Assembly (NCBI RefSeq): GCF_007860175.1
Contig: NZ_SJPX01000001.1
Span: 930,001 to 994,000 of the forward strand
DNA from: Rubripirellula reticaptiva
GTDB taxonomy: Bacteria; Planctomycetota; Planctomycetia; Pirellulales; Pirellulaceae
Direction of reading: 5' to 3'
DNA: 64,000 nt
Part shown: positions 26,631-40,200 of the stretch, piece by piece
How positions within the stretch are numbered: the first letter of the stretch is position 1
Layout: each line of letters begins with the position of its first letter
The notes under the pieces: model-generated
What the model was told of the DNA's origin: nothing
Databases searched by the model: none
The model's input: only the letters and a program-made list of their open reading frames with translations
Program-made: the position numbers and the translations under genes

Positions 26631-27983
26631 ATGACGCACTTCTTCAGATCTGTACTCGTTACTTTGATGCTCGCTGCACACGCCTCGATGGCGCAAGCTC
26701 CTCCGTATGATGTTTTCCCGAAAACCGAGCCTCCTTACTACCAGGTGCGATACGAAGCATCCGGACAACCTAGTGAACTGATCTTTCCGGTGAAGTACAC
26801 GGTCTGGATTCCCGCCAATATTCAAACGCTTCGCGGCATCGTCGTTCACCAACATGGCTGTGGCGAAGGATCGTGCAGTTCAGGATTGACCGGCGCTTAC
26901 GACTTGCATTGGCAGGCGCTAGCAAAGAAGCATCAGTGCGCATTGTTGTCTCCATCGTACGAACAACCAACGGAAGCCGATTGTCAAATGTGGTGCGATC
27001 CACGCAACGGTTCCGCCAGTGCGTTTGATCGAGCCCTCACCGATCTTGGCAAGATGTCAGGACACCCGGAACTTTCCGAAGCTCCGCTTGCCCTTTGGGG
27101 ACACAGCGGCGGCGGACACTGGTGCGGCGGAATGGTGATGACCCAGCCTGACCGAATCGCGGCCGCGTGGCTTCGTTCGGGCGTCCCCTTGTTCGAAGCC
27201 AATCCTGATCGAGGTTCCATCCAGCCACATGCACTTCCCGATGCAGCGCTGCGAGTTCCGATGATGTGCAATCTGGGAACTAAGGAAGGCGTCACTGTGA
27301 CAGAGGGCCGATTCGCCAAAGTCTGGCCAGCGAATAGGGCGTTCTTCGAAAAGGTTCGCCGAAGCGGTGGATTGCTGGGCATTGCGATTGATCCACGGAC
27401 AGCGCACGAGTGCGGGAACTCGCGTTACCTGGCGATCCCCTGGTTGGACAAATGTCTGAAGTTGCGATTACCGGTCGAGCCCGGCGAACCGCTACGAGAG
27501 ATTTCGACCGATCACGCTTGGCTGGCCGAACCGACCGGATCAACGGCGATATCGGCAGCCGAATTCAACGGGGATCGACTCAGCATGATTTGGCTTCCTG
27601 ACGAAGACATCGCCAAAGCATGGATTCAGTTTCGGCAGAATACGGATGTGGCTGACGTTACCCCACCGCCCGAACCCAGTCATGTCATCATTGATGGAAA
27701 CCAATTGAGTTGGAATGCCGAAGCGGACCTGCAAAGTGGAATTGAAAAGTTCATTGTGATGCGTGACGGCGAATTTCTAGCTCAGATCGGTGGCGAGAAT
27801 CGTTTTGGGCGGCCGCTCTTTCAAGGGTTGCAATACAGTGATACGCCGATTCAACCGCTGGCGAAAATGGAGTTCACTGACGAAACAGCAACGAATGGAA
27901 ACGAGCATGAATACGCGATCATCACGATCAACACCGCGGGCCTGAAGTCCAAACCAACCATCGCTGATGAATACTCAAAGTGA
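26631..27983 (+). CDS. Secreted alpha/beta-hydrolase, substrate unknown
   Basis: A 450-residue exported protein with signal peptide [23 protein letters not shown]. The catalytic part spans about 50-290: [23 protein letters not shown] (oxyanion strand), [25 protein letters not shown] and the nucleophile elbow [10 protein letters not shown] (Ser159 in GHSGGG). Four cysteines around HGCGEGSC and DCQMWC probably form disulphides, in keeping with a periplasmic location. The acid/His pair is likely in TKEGV and TAHECGN, less certain. Residues ~330-450 form a beta-sandwich, Fn3-like part ([25 protein letters not shown] and [14 protein letters not shown]), which is often a carbohydrate- or surface-binding module. 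The family resembles polyhydroxybutyrate-depolymerase/acetyl-xylan-esterase-type hydrolases. It stands alone, ~280 bases before the giant gene. Confidence 0.82.
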   Translation: MTHFFRSVLVTLMLAAHASMAQAPPYDVFPKTEPPYYQVRYEASGQPSELIFPVKYTVWIPANIQTLRGIVVHQHGCGEGSCSSGLTGAYDLHWQALAKKHQCALLSPSYEQPTEADCQMWCDPRNGSASAFDRALTDLGKMSGHPELSEAPLALWGHSGGGHWCGGMVMTQPDRIAAAWLRSGVPLFEANPDRGSIQPHALPDAALRVPMMCNLGTKEGVTVTEGRFAKVWPANRAFFEKVRRSGGLLGIAIDPRTAHECGNSRYLAIPWLDKCLKLRLPVEPGEPLREISTDHAWLAEPTGSTAISAAEFNGDRLSMIWLPDEDIAKAWIQFRQNTDVADVTPPPEPSHVIIDGNQLSWNAEADLQSGIEKFIVMRDGEFLAQIGGENRFGRPLFQGLQYSDTPIQPLAKMEFTDETATNGNEHEYAIITINTAGLKSKPTIADEYSK

Positions 27984-28266
27984 TCCCACGACGGACTCGA
28001 TGCATTGAACATCGGGCGTTTGTTCCATGAACATGTGAGGCCCCCGCAACGGTTACCGACAATTCGCTCGGTTATTTGCTTTGGCCAACGCAAAACTAGA
28101 TGCACAAACGACCACCTCCTTGAATCAGATTTAACAAATTTGTGCTCCCGATCGAGACAAATCGTTGCATGGGGACGAGGCTCCTACAACATTGGGGGTG
28201 AACGTCTGGGGGTACGTGACGTTGTTTCTGATCATCCTGCTTGAACCTACCTATTGAGACGCTCAG

Positions 28267-31200
28267 ATGTTGCCCGATTGGACCTTTGGACGCATGAAAT
28301 CTGCTTCGGCGAAGCAGTCATTTTCAACATCGGCCAGAAAACAGAAAAATCGACGACAGCGAAGATCACAAATCGAGCGTCTCGAAGTTCGGCAGCTGCT
28401 CGCGCGTGAAGTCACTGGCACGCTGGCGACCGACGACACATGGTCGGGGACGATCGAAGTCACAGGTAACGTGACGGTTCCCGATGACATCAAGCTGACG
28501 ATTGATCCTGGCACGGTCGTGAAGTTTCGCACGGGTCAATTCTTGCGAGCGACAGGGACTGTCGACGCGATCGGAACATCCGCTTCGCCGATCATCTTTA
28601 CATCGACCGAAGATGACTCCGTTGGCGAAGACCTAACCACCGACGTCACCGGAGCACCGGCGGCGGGTGATTGGGATTCGTTGTTCGTTTATAGTGGCGA
28701 CTGGAACTTGCAACATGCGCAGGTTCGCTTCGCGGGACGCAATTCGTCGCAGGCTGCGATTTATGTCGACGAGAACCAAGATGCGACTGACAATGGCACC
28801 AGTGTCCTTCGCGATATCTTGGTCACCAACAGCGACACGACCGGCGTCGATGTCGTTTCGGGCGATACCGAACTGACACGGATTCATGTCACCGACAGTG
28901 ATGGTGTGCCGTTTCGTCACCGCGCGGGCGCTACCGCAACCTACCTGTCCATTTCTGCCCAGCAGAATGCTGGTGGTGATCACGTTCGAGTCGACGCCAG
29001 CACGATCACAACTGATCAGGTCTGGGATTTCGGCGGACTGCCGGCGCACGTGTCTGGACGAACCACGATCAGCACATCCGGTTCGTTGACCATTGCGCCT
29101 GGCAGTGTGATCAAGTTTGAAGTCGGCGGCGATATCTATGCGAGCTCTGGCCCGCTGATTGCTGAAGGCACTCCACTTCTGCCAATTGTCTTTACCGCAA
29201 CGACGGACGACACGGTTGGTGGCGACTCGAACGCCGACGGTGACGCAACCGCGCCAGCACCGGGTCACTGGGACACTCTGCGTTTGTGGCAAGGGTCATC
29301 CTCCATTGCTCATTCCGAAATTCGCTATGCGGGACGTAGCAATTTATCGAGTGTGGACATTCAAGATCCAACGACTTTAGATGACGGAATTGTCGATACG
29401 CTGTCGGACGTTCGCGTCATTTCCAGCAGCAATGAGGGTCTGCAACTGACTCGCGGCAATCCGATATTGCATAACGTCACCGTTGAAGACAGCGCTGGCG
29501 TAGCGATCAACCAAGCTTTTGCCGCACAGCCGATCTATGACAACGTTGTCGTCCGTGGCAACGAGGGCGATCACGTGCGACTTGCCGGCGGCACGGTCAC
29601 AACCGACCGCGTTTGGGACTTCGACGGTCTACCGGTCCACCTGACCAATCGTACTCAGATCAATAGTCCCGGTTCGTTGACGGTTGTACCGGGTAGCGTC
29701 ATCAAGATCGCCACCGGCGCAGATATCTACGCGGCTTCTGGTCCATTGTTCGCCGAGGGTACCGCGGATGCACCGATCGTGTTCACTGCGACGACCGACG
29801 ACACGGTCGGCGGCGATTCCAATGCGGACGGTAACGCGACTAGCCCGACGCCAGGCCACTGGACAACGCTGTACTTGTGGAACGGTGACTCGTCACTTGC
29901 CCATGCCGAAGTTCGTTATGCGGGGCGCAGTAATGCTGGGGGTATCAACCTGCAAGACAGGTCGATCGTCGAAGGTGAACTATCCCAAACTCTTTCGGAT
30001 GTGCGGATCGTTGCTAGCGGCAGTGACGGATTGCTGATCACCAACGGTAACCCGGCGCTCCAGAACGTCACGATCACTGACAGTATCGGAATCGGAATTG
30101 TTCAGGCGTTCGCGTCGCAGCCCACCTACGACGGCGTCAACTTTCGAGGCAATATCGAGGGCGATCATATTCGGATGGCGGGTGGGACCGTGACGACGGA
30201 TCGCGAGTGGGATTTTGGTGGACTGCCGGTTCACCTGACTAGCCGCGTTCAGATCAATCAGCCTGGATCGCTGACGATTGCTCCCGGAACGTTGATCAAG
30301 TTTACGACCGGAGCGGATATCTATGCCGCCAGTGGCCCGCTGATTGCGGAGGGAACGGCAAATGATCCCATCATCTTCACGGCGACGACCGACGACACCG
30401 TCGGTGGCGACTCCAATTCGGACGGTGATGCGACGGTACCCGAATCGGGAAACTGGCGATCGCTTTATCTTTGGGAAGGCAACTCGTCGATCGCTCATGC
30501 GGAAGTCCGTTACGCCGGTGCCAGTGGTGCGGCGGGCATCAATCTGAACGGAGTCGCGGACGACGGTGGGATCTCAGACTCGATTTCCAATGTGCGAATC
30601 GTGTCGAGCGGCAGTGAAGGAATTGAAATTAGCCGCGGCAAACCGACGATTACTGATGTCCTGATCGCGGACAGTGCGGGTGTCGCGATCAACCAAGCGT
30701 TTTCGGCGCAACCGACTTATGACGGTGTGACCCTTCGCAACAACTTGGGCGATCACGTCCGACTTGCCGGTGGTACGGTCACGACGGATCGAGTTTGGGA
30801 TTTCGACGGACTGCCGATGCACCTGAGCAGTCGGACGCAGATCAACAGTCCCGGATCGCTAACGATCGTCCCCGGCAGCGTGATCAAGATGGCCCCCAGT
30901 GCCGATTTATACGCAAGCAGCGGTCCACTGATTGCCGAAGGAACCGCCGACTCGCCGATCATCTTTACGTCCATCACAGACGATACCGTTGGCGGCGACA
31001 CTAACGACGACGGTGCCACAACCCAGCCAACCCCCGGCAACTGGCGAGGTTTTTACCTCTGGCAAGGTGGTTCTTCGATCGCGAACGCGGAAATCCGATA
31101 CGCCGGATCAAGTGGCACGGGCGCGATCGACATCAGCGAAAATTCAACGGAATCAGTCTCCATTGCTAACGTGACCGTCGCCTCCAGCTCGAGTGATGGG

Positions 31201-34200
31201 ATCTACGTTGAGTCCGGCGATCCGGCAATCGACGGTTATCGATCCATTGGTAACACTCGAAACGGGATCTCTGTCACATCAGGCAGCACTGTAACGGTCA
31301 CCGATTCTGACTTCTTTGGCGGTGCGCGCGGCGTCCAAATCGCCAACAGTTCAACGGCCATCGCCACCGTCACGGGCAGCAGTTTCGTCGGCCAAACGGA
31401 GTTCGGTGCGTTCAACGCCGGCAACAATCGCGACAACGCAGCCTTCACTGGCAACTACTGGGGACACGTTGGTGGCCCCCACGATCCGTCCGGCGCGGAC
31501 GGATTCGTCAACGACAATCCAAGCGGAACACCGGTGGGCGACCACGTCGACTACGGCGCGTTCCTATCGACTCCGCCTCGGCCAATTGGGCCGGCGGTGA
31601 CTTCGCTGTCACGGTTGCCACAAATCAAGACTCCGCTGCATCATCGCTACGAAGCTGAAACGAATTATCTGGACGAGTCGGGAACTCGAAATGGCGTGCA
31701 ACTCGGCAACCTCCGCTTCGCTCCCGGTCGACTCGGTGGCAATGCGTTTTCCCTCGATGGCGACGACCAAATTGACTTGGGTGCTTGGGCCCCGAGTTCG
31801 GAGTGGACGATCGCGGCGTGGGTCAATCCGTCAGAGGTAGCGGCCACCGGACGGATCAGCATCGCAGGCATTTCCAACGCCTCAGCTGAATGGAATATCC
31901 TGATTCAAGACGGCAACTATGCCACCAGCACGCCAAACAGTGTGCTCGATAGCGGCGTCGCCGCAACGGTCGGCACGTGGGCTCACGTCGCGGCAACCAC
32001 ACGCGGGACGCAGACGTTTTTGTACGTCGACGGGGTCCTTGTGGGGACGCAGGAAAACTCGTTTGCATACGCGCCGAACGCGGTGGGGGTCCGCATCGGT
32101 GGCAACGTGTATGGCGGAGCCACACCGTTCATTGGTTTGATCGATGAAGTGTCGATTGTCGAACGAAGCGTCAGTGATGCCGAGATCGTTTCGCTGCGCG
32201 ATGACGGAACGATCGACTTTGTTTCGCCGATCGATCGTCTGCTTGTTACATTCGATTCGCCGATCCTCGCCGACTCCGTCGACGCGAGCGACATTTCAAT
32301 TTCGGGACCTGCGACCGTTGGGATCGAATCGGTCCATACCATCAGCGATCGCGCAATCGAAATCGTATTGACTGGACCGATCAACAACGCCGGCAGCTAC
32401 ACCCTTTCGGTCGGTCCGCAAATCCTTGGTGCGTCGGGAATCCCGATGGACCAAGACCAAGACGGCACCGCAGGTGAAACGGTCGAGGACGTTTTCACAG
32501 GCTCCTTCATCGTCGACAAAGCGGGTCCACGAATCGTTTCGCAATTGCCCAGCGAAACCACCTCGTCAGTCCTTACCAGCGTTACAGTGACCTTCAACGA
32601 ACCGATCGATCCGACAAGTCTCAACGCTAAGTCGATTCAGTTGATCAGTCCCTCGGTACGCGCGGCTCAAGCCGCGTTTGCGCCACTAACACTGGCCGGT
32701 GACTATAGCGTTCGGGCGGCCAGGGCGATTGATACGTTCACGAACCTGGACGGGGCGATTGCCGTGTTGGAGAACGAGTCGCTGCGAAGCGAGCTGGTCA
32801 CCGAGTCACAGCCGGTCATCAACTATGGACCATCCAGCAGCAACTTCGCTAACCCGCTTCAGAACCCACTTGAAATAGCGCCGGCTGACAACTACTTGGC
32901 GTTTGAAGCAACGACGACACTGGTCGTACCGGTGGCCGGTCCCTACACGTTCGCGATCGGCAGCGACGACGGTTACCGATTGGAAGTAGGCGACTTTTCG
33001 GCTGAGCTCACAAGCGGTCGCAGCTTTGCAACGGATTTGGTGACGTTCAACTTTCCCGCCGCTGGCGAGTACCCGCTGAAGTTCGTCTTCTTTGAGTTGG
33101 CGGGTAGTTCTGGATTCGAACTTTCCGCCGCCCAGGGTCGAAAGACTCGCTTTGACGATGACTTTTTCCTAGTCGGCGATACGGCTGTCTTCAATAACTT
33201 TGTTCCGACGCTCGGCGTTGAGCCCACCGACGCAACCAACACAACCTTCCGTCTGTACTTTCCGCCTCAACCGATCGATGGCGATTACGACCTGCGGATC
33301 CAGCCCGCAGCCCGCGACACATCGGGCAACCTGCACGATCAAAACAACAACGGCGTCGGTGGCGAAGCGGGCGACGTTTACGTCAGCACGATCACCGTCG
33401 ACCGACAACCGCTGCGAATCGTTTCTCAGTCGCCCAGCGGTACCCAACAAGGCGCGCTGCAGTCGCTCGACGTCACGTTTAACGTGCCCATTGACGGCGG
33501 CAGTTTCTCGACCGGCGACGTTCGCATCGATGGCCCGGCCGGGCGTGTCGCTGTGACCAGCATCGATCGAATCAATGACACCACCTATCGCATCAATTTG
33601 GCTCGGTCGACTGCGGATGGGAACTACCAAATCTTCGTCGGCCCTGGCATTGCAGACGTCGGCGGAACGTTGATGGACAGCGATGGCGACGCGATCGCCG
33701 GCGAAGTCGAAGATCGTTACGAAGGCACGTTATTGGTCGCCGGTGCAGGCCCGTTCATCACCGATCTGACACCCCGTGGCATCAGCCCCGCGCCGCTTTC
33801 ATCGGTGCAGGTGAAGTTTAGCGAAGCCGTTGATCTGACAAGCTTCACCCCGGGCGACGTCATGATCACGGGACCTGATGGAGTCGTGCCGGTCACCAGC
33901 ATCGCATTTGATGGCACGCTGACTTACACGTTGTCGTTCGCGCCGCAAACGACTTCCGGTGATTACACGATCGCGGTCGGTCCGGCGATCGTGGACGTCG
34001 GTGGGATCGCGATGGACCAAGACCAAGATGGGACCGCCGGCGAAGCGACTCAAGACGTCTTCAATGGCATCTTCCGCATCGATTCGGGCGGACCGAAAGT
34101 TTTGTCGTACACGCCCGACTTCGTTTCGCGGCCTTACGCGTTCATCGACGTGGTGTTCGACGAAGACATCGACTTGGCAACGTTCACGCCGCAAGATGTT

Positions 34201-37200
34201 GCCATGATCGGACCCAACGGAGTCGTACCGGTCAGTCAGGTTGTCGGCATGGACATGAACAAAGTACGGATCTCGTTCGCCAGCCAATCGACGGTCGGCG
34301 ACTACTCGCTGATCATCGGCCCGGACATCTTCGATCCGTCGGGCAACGCGATGAATCAAGACGGTGACGATGTCTTTGGCGAAGCAAACGAAGATACTTT
34401 CACGGCGACGGTCACGTTCGCCGCGCCCGATCTGATCTTCGATGCTGTCACGGTCCCATCGTCGGCACAGAACGGCGACGTGGTGCGAATCGAGTGGACC
34501 GTTCAAAACAATGGCGAAGCAACCTCGATCAACCCGTGGACCGACCGCGTCGTTCTTTCGCAAGACAATGTCTACGGCAACGCGGGCGACATCGAACTGG
34601 GCCGCGTCATTCAAAGCGACCCACTGGTCGATGGCGAGTCGTATACCGCGTTCATCGATGCGTCGATTCCGTTCGGTATCCAAGACGACTACTTCATCTT
34701 GATCCGAACTGATTCGTCGAATCAGGTCTTCGAAACCAGCGACACCAACAACACAACGTCTCAACCGATCACGATAGCACTCGCCGATCCGCTGGCCGAT
34801 TTGATCGTCGACGCCATCACAGTTCCCGCGACCGGCTTCATCGGCGACAGCATCAATGTGACTTGGCGTGTTCGCAACGACGGCACCGCGACAACGATCG
34901 CGACCAGTTGGGTCGACCGAGTCTATTTGTCCAGCGATACCGACTTCGGTGGCGACATTTTGTTGGGCAACGTGACTCACAACAGCTCGCTGGGATCCAA
35001 TGCGTCCTACACGACGACCAGCACGTTTGTGGTGCCTGCGTCCGTCACCGAAGGGAACTACTTCGTCATCGTGCAGACCGACGCGACCAATCGCGTCATC
35101 GAGCCGACCGCAGAAGGCAACAACACGACGTCATCGACCGCGTCGATCGCGATCAGCACCGCACCGCTGCCCGATTTGATAGCCAGCGGCGTGACACTTG
35201 CGGTCGGTCAATCGCCGACAAGCGGTGAACTAGTCACGGTCAACTGGACGATCGCCAACGACGGTGATAAAGCCGCCACATCGGACTGGACCGACACAGT
35301 CTACCTCTCATCCGACGACGCCTTTTCGACCGACGACGTTCTTTTGGGTGAACTGTTCACCGCGGACGACTTGGCGATCGGCGGTTCGATCGCCCGATCT
35401 CTATCGGTGCGTTTACCCGAATCCGTCTCGGGCGACTATCACTTCATCGTCGTCCCCGATGCAAACAACAACGTCAACGAGGGTAGCGGCGAAAACACGC
35501 CGCCAGCCGTCAGTGATGCGGTCGAGATTTCGCTTTTCCCGTATGCGGATCTGACGGTATCGCAAGTCATTGCACCGGAGCTATTGGTCGGCGACCCGGT
35601 GGACTTGACTGTTTCGTGGACCGTCAAAAATGTCGGCGCCGGCCCCGGACGAGTAAACACATGGACGGATCGTGTGATCTTGTCGACGGATGATATTCTC
35701 GGCGACGCCGACGATATCGTGCTGGGCACATACACGCATACGGGCGCGGTGCCCGTTGGCGCCGAATACTCAAGAACTGAAATCGTGCAGTTGGCCAATC
35801 GTACCAACGGTCGGTTCACGCTATTTGTGCAAACGGACTCTGGCGACGCCGTATTCGAACTTGCCGACGATGCCCCCAACGTTGGTTCGCCTGATCATTT
35901 CGTTGACGTGTCGCGAACTCCCTACAGCGATTTAGTTGTTGATTCCGTCACAACTGCCGGTGATCCGGTCTCGGGCCAACCGATCGAGGTCAGTTGGACA
36001 GTTCGCAACAACGCCGACCGTGGCATCGCAACGACGGATCGCGATACGTGGACCGATAATGTCTACATGTCGCCCGATCCGACCGGTGCTACGGGTTTGA
36101 AACTGATCGGCAGCAGCACTCGTGGCGGCGCGCTGTCACTAGGCGGCTCGTACACACGTACCGATAACTTTGTTTTGCCGCGAACCACCGGTGGCCAGCA
36201 ATACGTGTTTGTTCGCACCGGCGGACCTAACGAGTTCATTTACAACTCCAACGCAGCCATCGCTGATGGGGGTGGCGGCAACCAGGCGCGTAGCGAAGCG
36301 ATCGACGTATTTCTGGTACCGCCGCCGAATGCCGACTTGGTGGTGACCGATGTTTCGGTCGGCGGCGCGACCCAGTTCAGCGACGGCACCCAAGTCGAAG
36401 TGACATGGACGATCAAGAACGAAGGCGAAACGACCGAAACGGGTTGGCGAGACAAACTGTTTTTGCAATCAACCGGCGGCGGTGAAACGTATCAGTTCGG
36501 AAAGTACGCGGTCGATGAACCGATCGAAGCGGGCAAATCGATCACACGGACGGAAGTGGTGCTATTGCCAAGGACAACTGGACAATTTCGATTCTTTGTT
36601 GAAACCGATACTGACGATGTCATCTTTGAAACGGACAATGTTCTAAATACCGGGTTCACCGATCCGTTTCAAATTAACTTGAAGCCGCGTCCCGACCTGC
36701 AAGTCACCGTGCAAAGCGAGTATCCCGCCGCGATCACTGCGGGCACGCTCTTGCCGGTAGAGTTTCGAGTTCGCAACCTCGGAACCGCAGACACGCCGTC
36801 GGCGGGAAGTCGGTGGAAGGATCGCGTTTGGTTATCGTCGTCGTCCAGCAGCACATCGGGCGCACTCCTTCTTGGTGAGCTCGATAACGGATCGGCGCTG
36901 GGCTTCCCCGGTTCGCCGAATGGATTGTCGACCGAATACGTGACGACCGCCAGCTTCCTAATCCCACGAGCGATCTCGGGTAACTGGTTCGTGTTGGTCG
37001 AAACGGATGCTCGGAACACCGTTGACGAATTCCCCAGCGAGAACAACAACCGCGCGGCCGCAGCCGTCGCGATCGACGCCAACCCGGTACCACCACCGGA
37101 CTTGGTTGTCACGTCGGTTCAAGGGCCCGGAGATTCGTTTGACGATACTTCGTTTACGGTTCGCTATGCCGTCAGCAACTTGGGCGCGGGACCGACGGAT

Positions 37201-40200
37201 CCCGGTTCGTGGACGGACCAGATTTGGTTGACGCTGGGCAAGGATGGTCCAAAGCCCGGTCGCGGCGACCGCTTGGTCGGCACCTATCGCCACAGCGGTG
37301 TATTGGAAATCGGCGACAGCTACGAAGCCGAAGCCACCGTGAACATTCCCGCGGGTCTGACCGGCCAATACTTTTTGACCGTTTACGCCGATGGCTACGG
37401 CCGTGTGTATGAAGCCTCGTTTGCATCGAACGTGAACCCCGACGCGCCAAACGATTTGGATGGGTCCAATTTTGGCAGCACGCCTTTGAATGTGTTGTTG
37501 ACGCCACCAGCCGACTTGCGAGTCTCGACGGTAACGGTTCCCACCGATACCGATGGCAGCCCGCTTCCGATCGTCGGTGGCGAGAAACTCTCGCTGACTT
37601 GGACGGTGGACAACATCGGAACCGCGGCAACCGACCGTGAGTCTTGGGCCGACGCGATTTACATTTCCGAAGACGATGTCTTCGACAGCAGCGACCAGCT
37701 GGTTTTTGCGCTACCGCATTCGGGACGATTGCAACCAGGCCAATCTTACACACAAGAGGCCGAGTTTACATTGCCCCCGACCGCGCGGGGCAGCCACGTG
37801 TTGGTTCGAACGAACGTCGACCCGCGAATCGCGTTGACCGACGAAGACAAGTTCCTTGACGAAGTCAAAGCGGTCTTGCAACGGATCGAAGCGGCCACGG
37901 GCAAACCCATTGGCGAAACGAAGATCAGCGATCTGAAGAAGTTTTCGCAAACCGAGCTTCGCGCGATCCTTGCCGGACCAACCAACACACTGAAACTGGT
38001 TTACGAAGGACCGTTCACGACCAATAACGTCGGTTCGGCCGAGATTCCGGTCATCGACGCGCTCACCGACTTGATCGTCGAAACCGTGACAGCAACGCCG
38101 ACGAGCAAATCGGGCGAGCCGATCACTGTTCGCTGGACGATCACCAACGAAGGTGACTACGCGATTGCAGCGGACACCAAGTCAGTGTCCCAGCACGTGT
38201 TCCTATCGAAAGACGAAGTCTATGACGCGAGCCGCGACTTCTATGTCGGATCGAAGGTTCACGTTTTTGCCGACCCACTCGGCGCCGGTGAATCGTTCAC
38301 GGACAGTTTGGTGGTCTCGACTCCGCCGGGCAGCAGCGGAACTTGGTACGCCCATGTCTTTACGAACGTGCCCCTGAGCCGACATGGCAATCCGGTACTG
38401 AATCGCTGGGACCGTGGCGGGTTCCCCGGCTGGGTCGATTACCTAGCGGACAAACCGTGGGAAGACGGTAACAAAGACAACAACTTCCGCGTTTCCAATC
38501 CGATTGACGTCGTATACGCCGAAGCCGATTTGACGATCACGAATTTGGCGGCTGTGCCAGTCGATCCAGACAGCGGCAGCTTGATCGATGTTTCGTTCAC
38601 GGTGACCAATACAGGAACTCGAGCGACCCGCGTCGATGACTGGACCGATCGAGTATTCTTGTCCGTGGACACATCGACAGATGCTTACGATATCGAACTG
38701 GGCAAACTGCGTCATCGCGACGTGCTGGAGATCGGCGAGAGTTACGAAGTCAGCTTCCCGGTGCGAATCCCTGACAACATCGGCGGCGATTTCAATCTGA
38801 TCGCGTTCGCCGATGCAACGTTTGGCAACGGAAGCTATGGACGTCCGCTTCCATATCCGGCGACGACAGGACCGACGCGGTCACTGCAAGTCAAAGACGC
38901 CGTGCTTGAGTTCGATGGCGAAGGCAACAACCAAGTCTCGGTGCCGCTGGATGTCACTCTGGTTCCAGCACCGGACCTCGTCATCGACTCTTTGAATCAC
39001 ACATCTAGCGTCGACGTCGGGAATGACTTTACGTTCACCTACGTTTACAGCAACGACGGTGGCGCGGTGCCCGATCGTCAAACGCCTTACTACGATCGCG
39101 TGTACCTATCTCGCGACCGTTTTCTAGACGTGTCCAGCGATCACTTCGTGCGAGAAATTGCCCGCAAGGACGCACTCGCGGCCAGCGAGACTGGATCGAT
39201 CACCCAAACCGTTCGCGTTCCTCGTGGGTTGGTCGGCGACTACTACGTAATCGTCGCGACCGACGTGCCGCGATCATCAAGACCAGACGGCGAAGTGCTG
39301 GAAACGGACGAAACGAACAACATTATCATCAGCGAAACACCAATGCTGATCGTTCTGCCGCCACCATCGGATTTGCAGGTCGTTAACGTTTCAGCGGCCG
39401 CATCGGGACAAGTCGGTGATATTTCGTCGGTCAGTTGGACGGTGCAGAACACGGGCGACGAACGGGCGAGTGCTCGCATCGCCGACGCGGTCTATCTGTC
39501 CGCCGACAACGTCTGGGACGTCGGTGACTTGCTGCTCGGCCGCGTTGACCCGATCGGCATTCGCACGCTGAATCCTGGCGATACCTACACGTCGACCCTC
39601 GACTTCGAGATCCCAGCGACGCTTCCCGGTGACTACCGAATCATCGTTCGCACGGACATTTTTGACGATGTGTTCGAGGGCGAAAACAACCGCAACAACG
39701 ATCTGCCTTCGGTCGAAGCGATCAACGTCACGGTTCCGCTGTTGCGATTGGACATCCCGCTGACTGATCAGTTGGCTGTTGGCGTTTCGCGACTATTCCA
39801 ACTGGACACGTCACCCGGTCAAACGATTCGCGTTGGCTTGGACAGCACCACCGACGTCGGCTCGCACGAACTATATGCGAAGCACGAAGCACTGCCGAAG
39901 CCGTTCGACTTTGACGCCACTTACCAAGGCTATTTGAAAGCCGATCAAACGCTGGTCATTCCGGAAACACTAGGCGGTCGCTACTTCATCCTGGCTCGCG
40001 CCGGTATTCGGATTGATCTGGAAGACGAAACCTACGATCCGCGAACGCGGAACGAATATCCCGTCGCGATGACGGCGTCTCGTATTCCGTTCGGGATCAC
40101 GGGCGTCACGCCCGACGCAGGCGGCGACGATCGTTATGTCACCGTAACGATCACCGGTGCCGAGTTCCCGGAACAAGCGGCGGTGCGTTTGGTTCGCCCG

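Noticed and set aside
33799-34980. Minus-strand frame of 393 codons opposite the giant gene
   Set aside because: The plus frame shows clear Ig-like and CARDB repeats here; the antisense frame has no domain and is a product of GC-rich codon bias.
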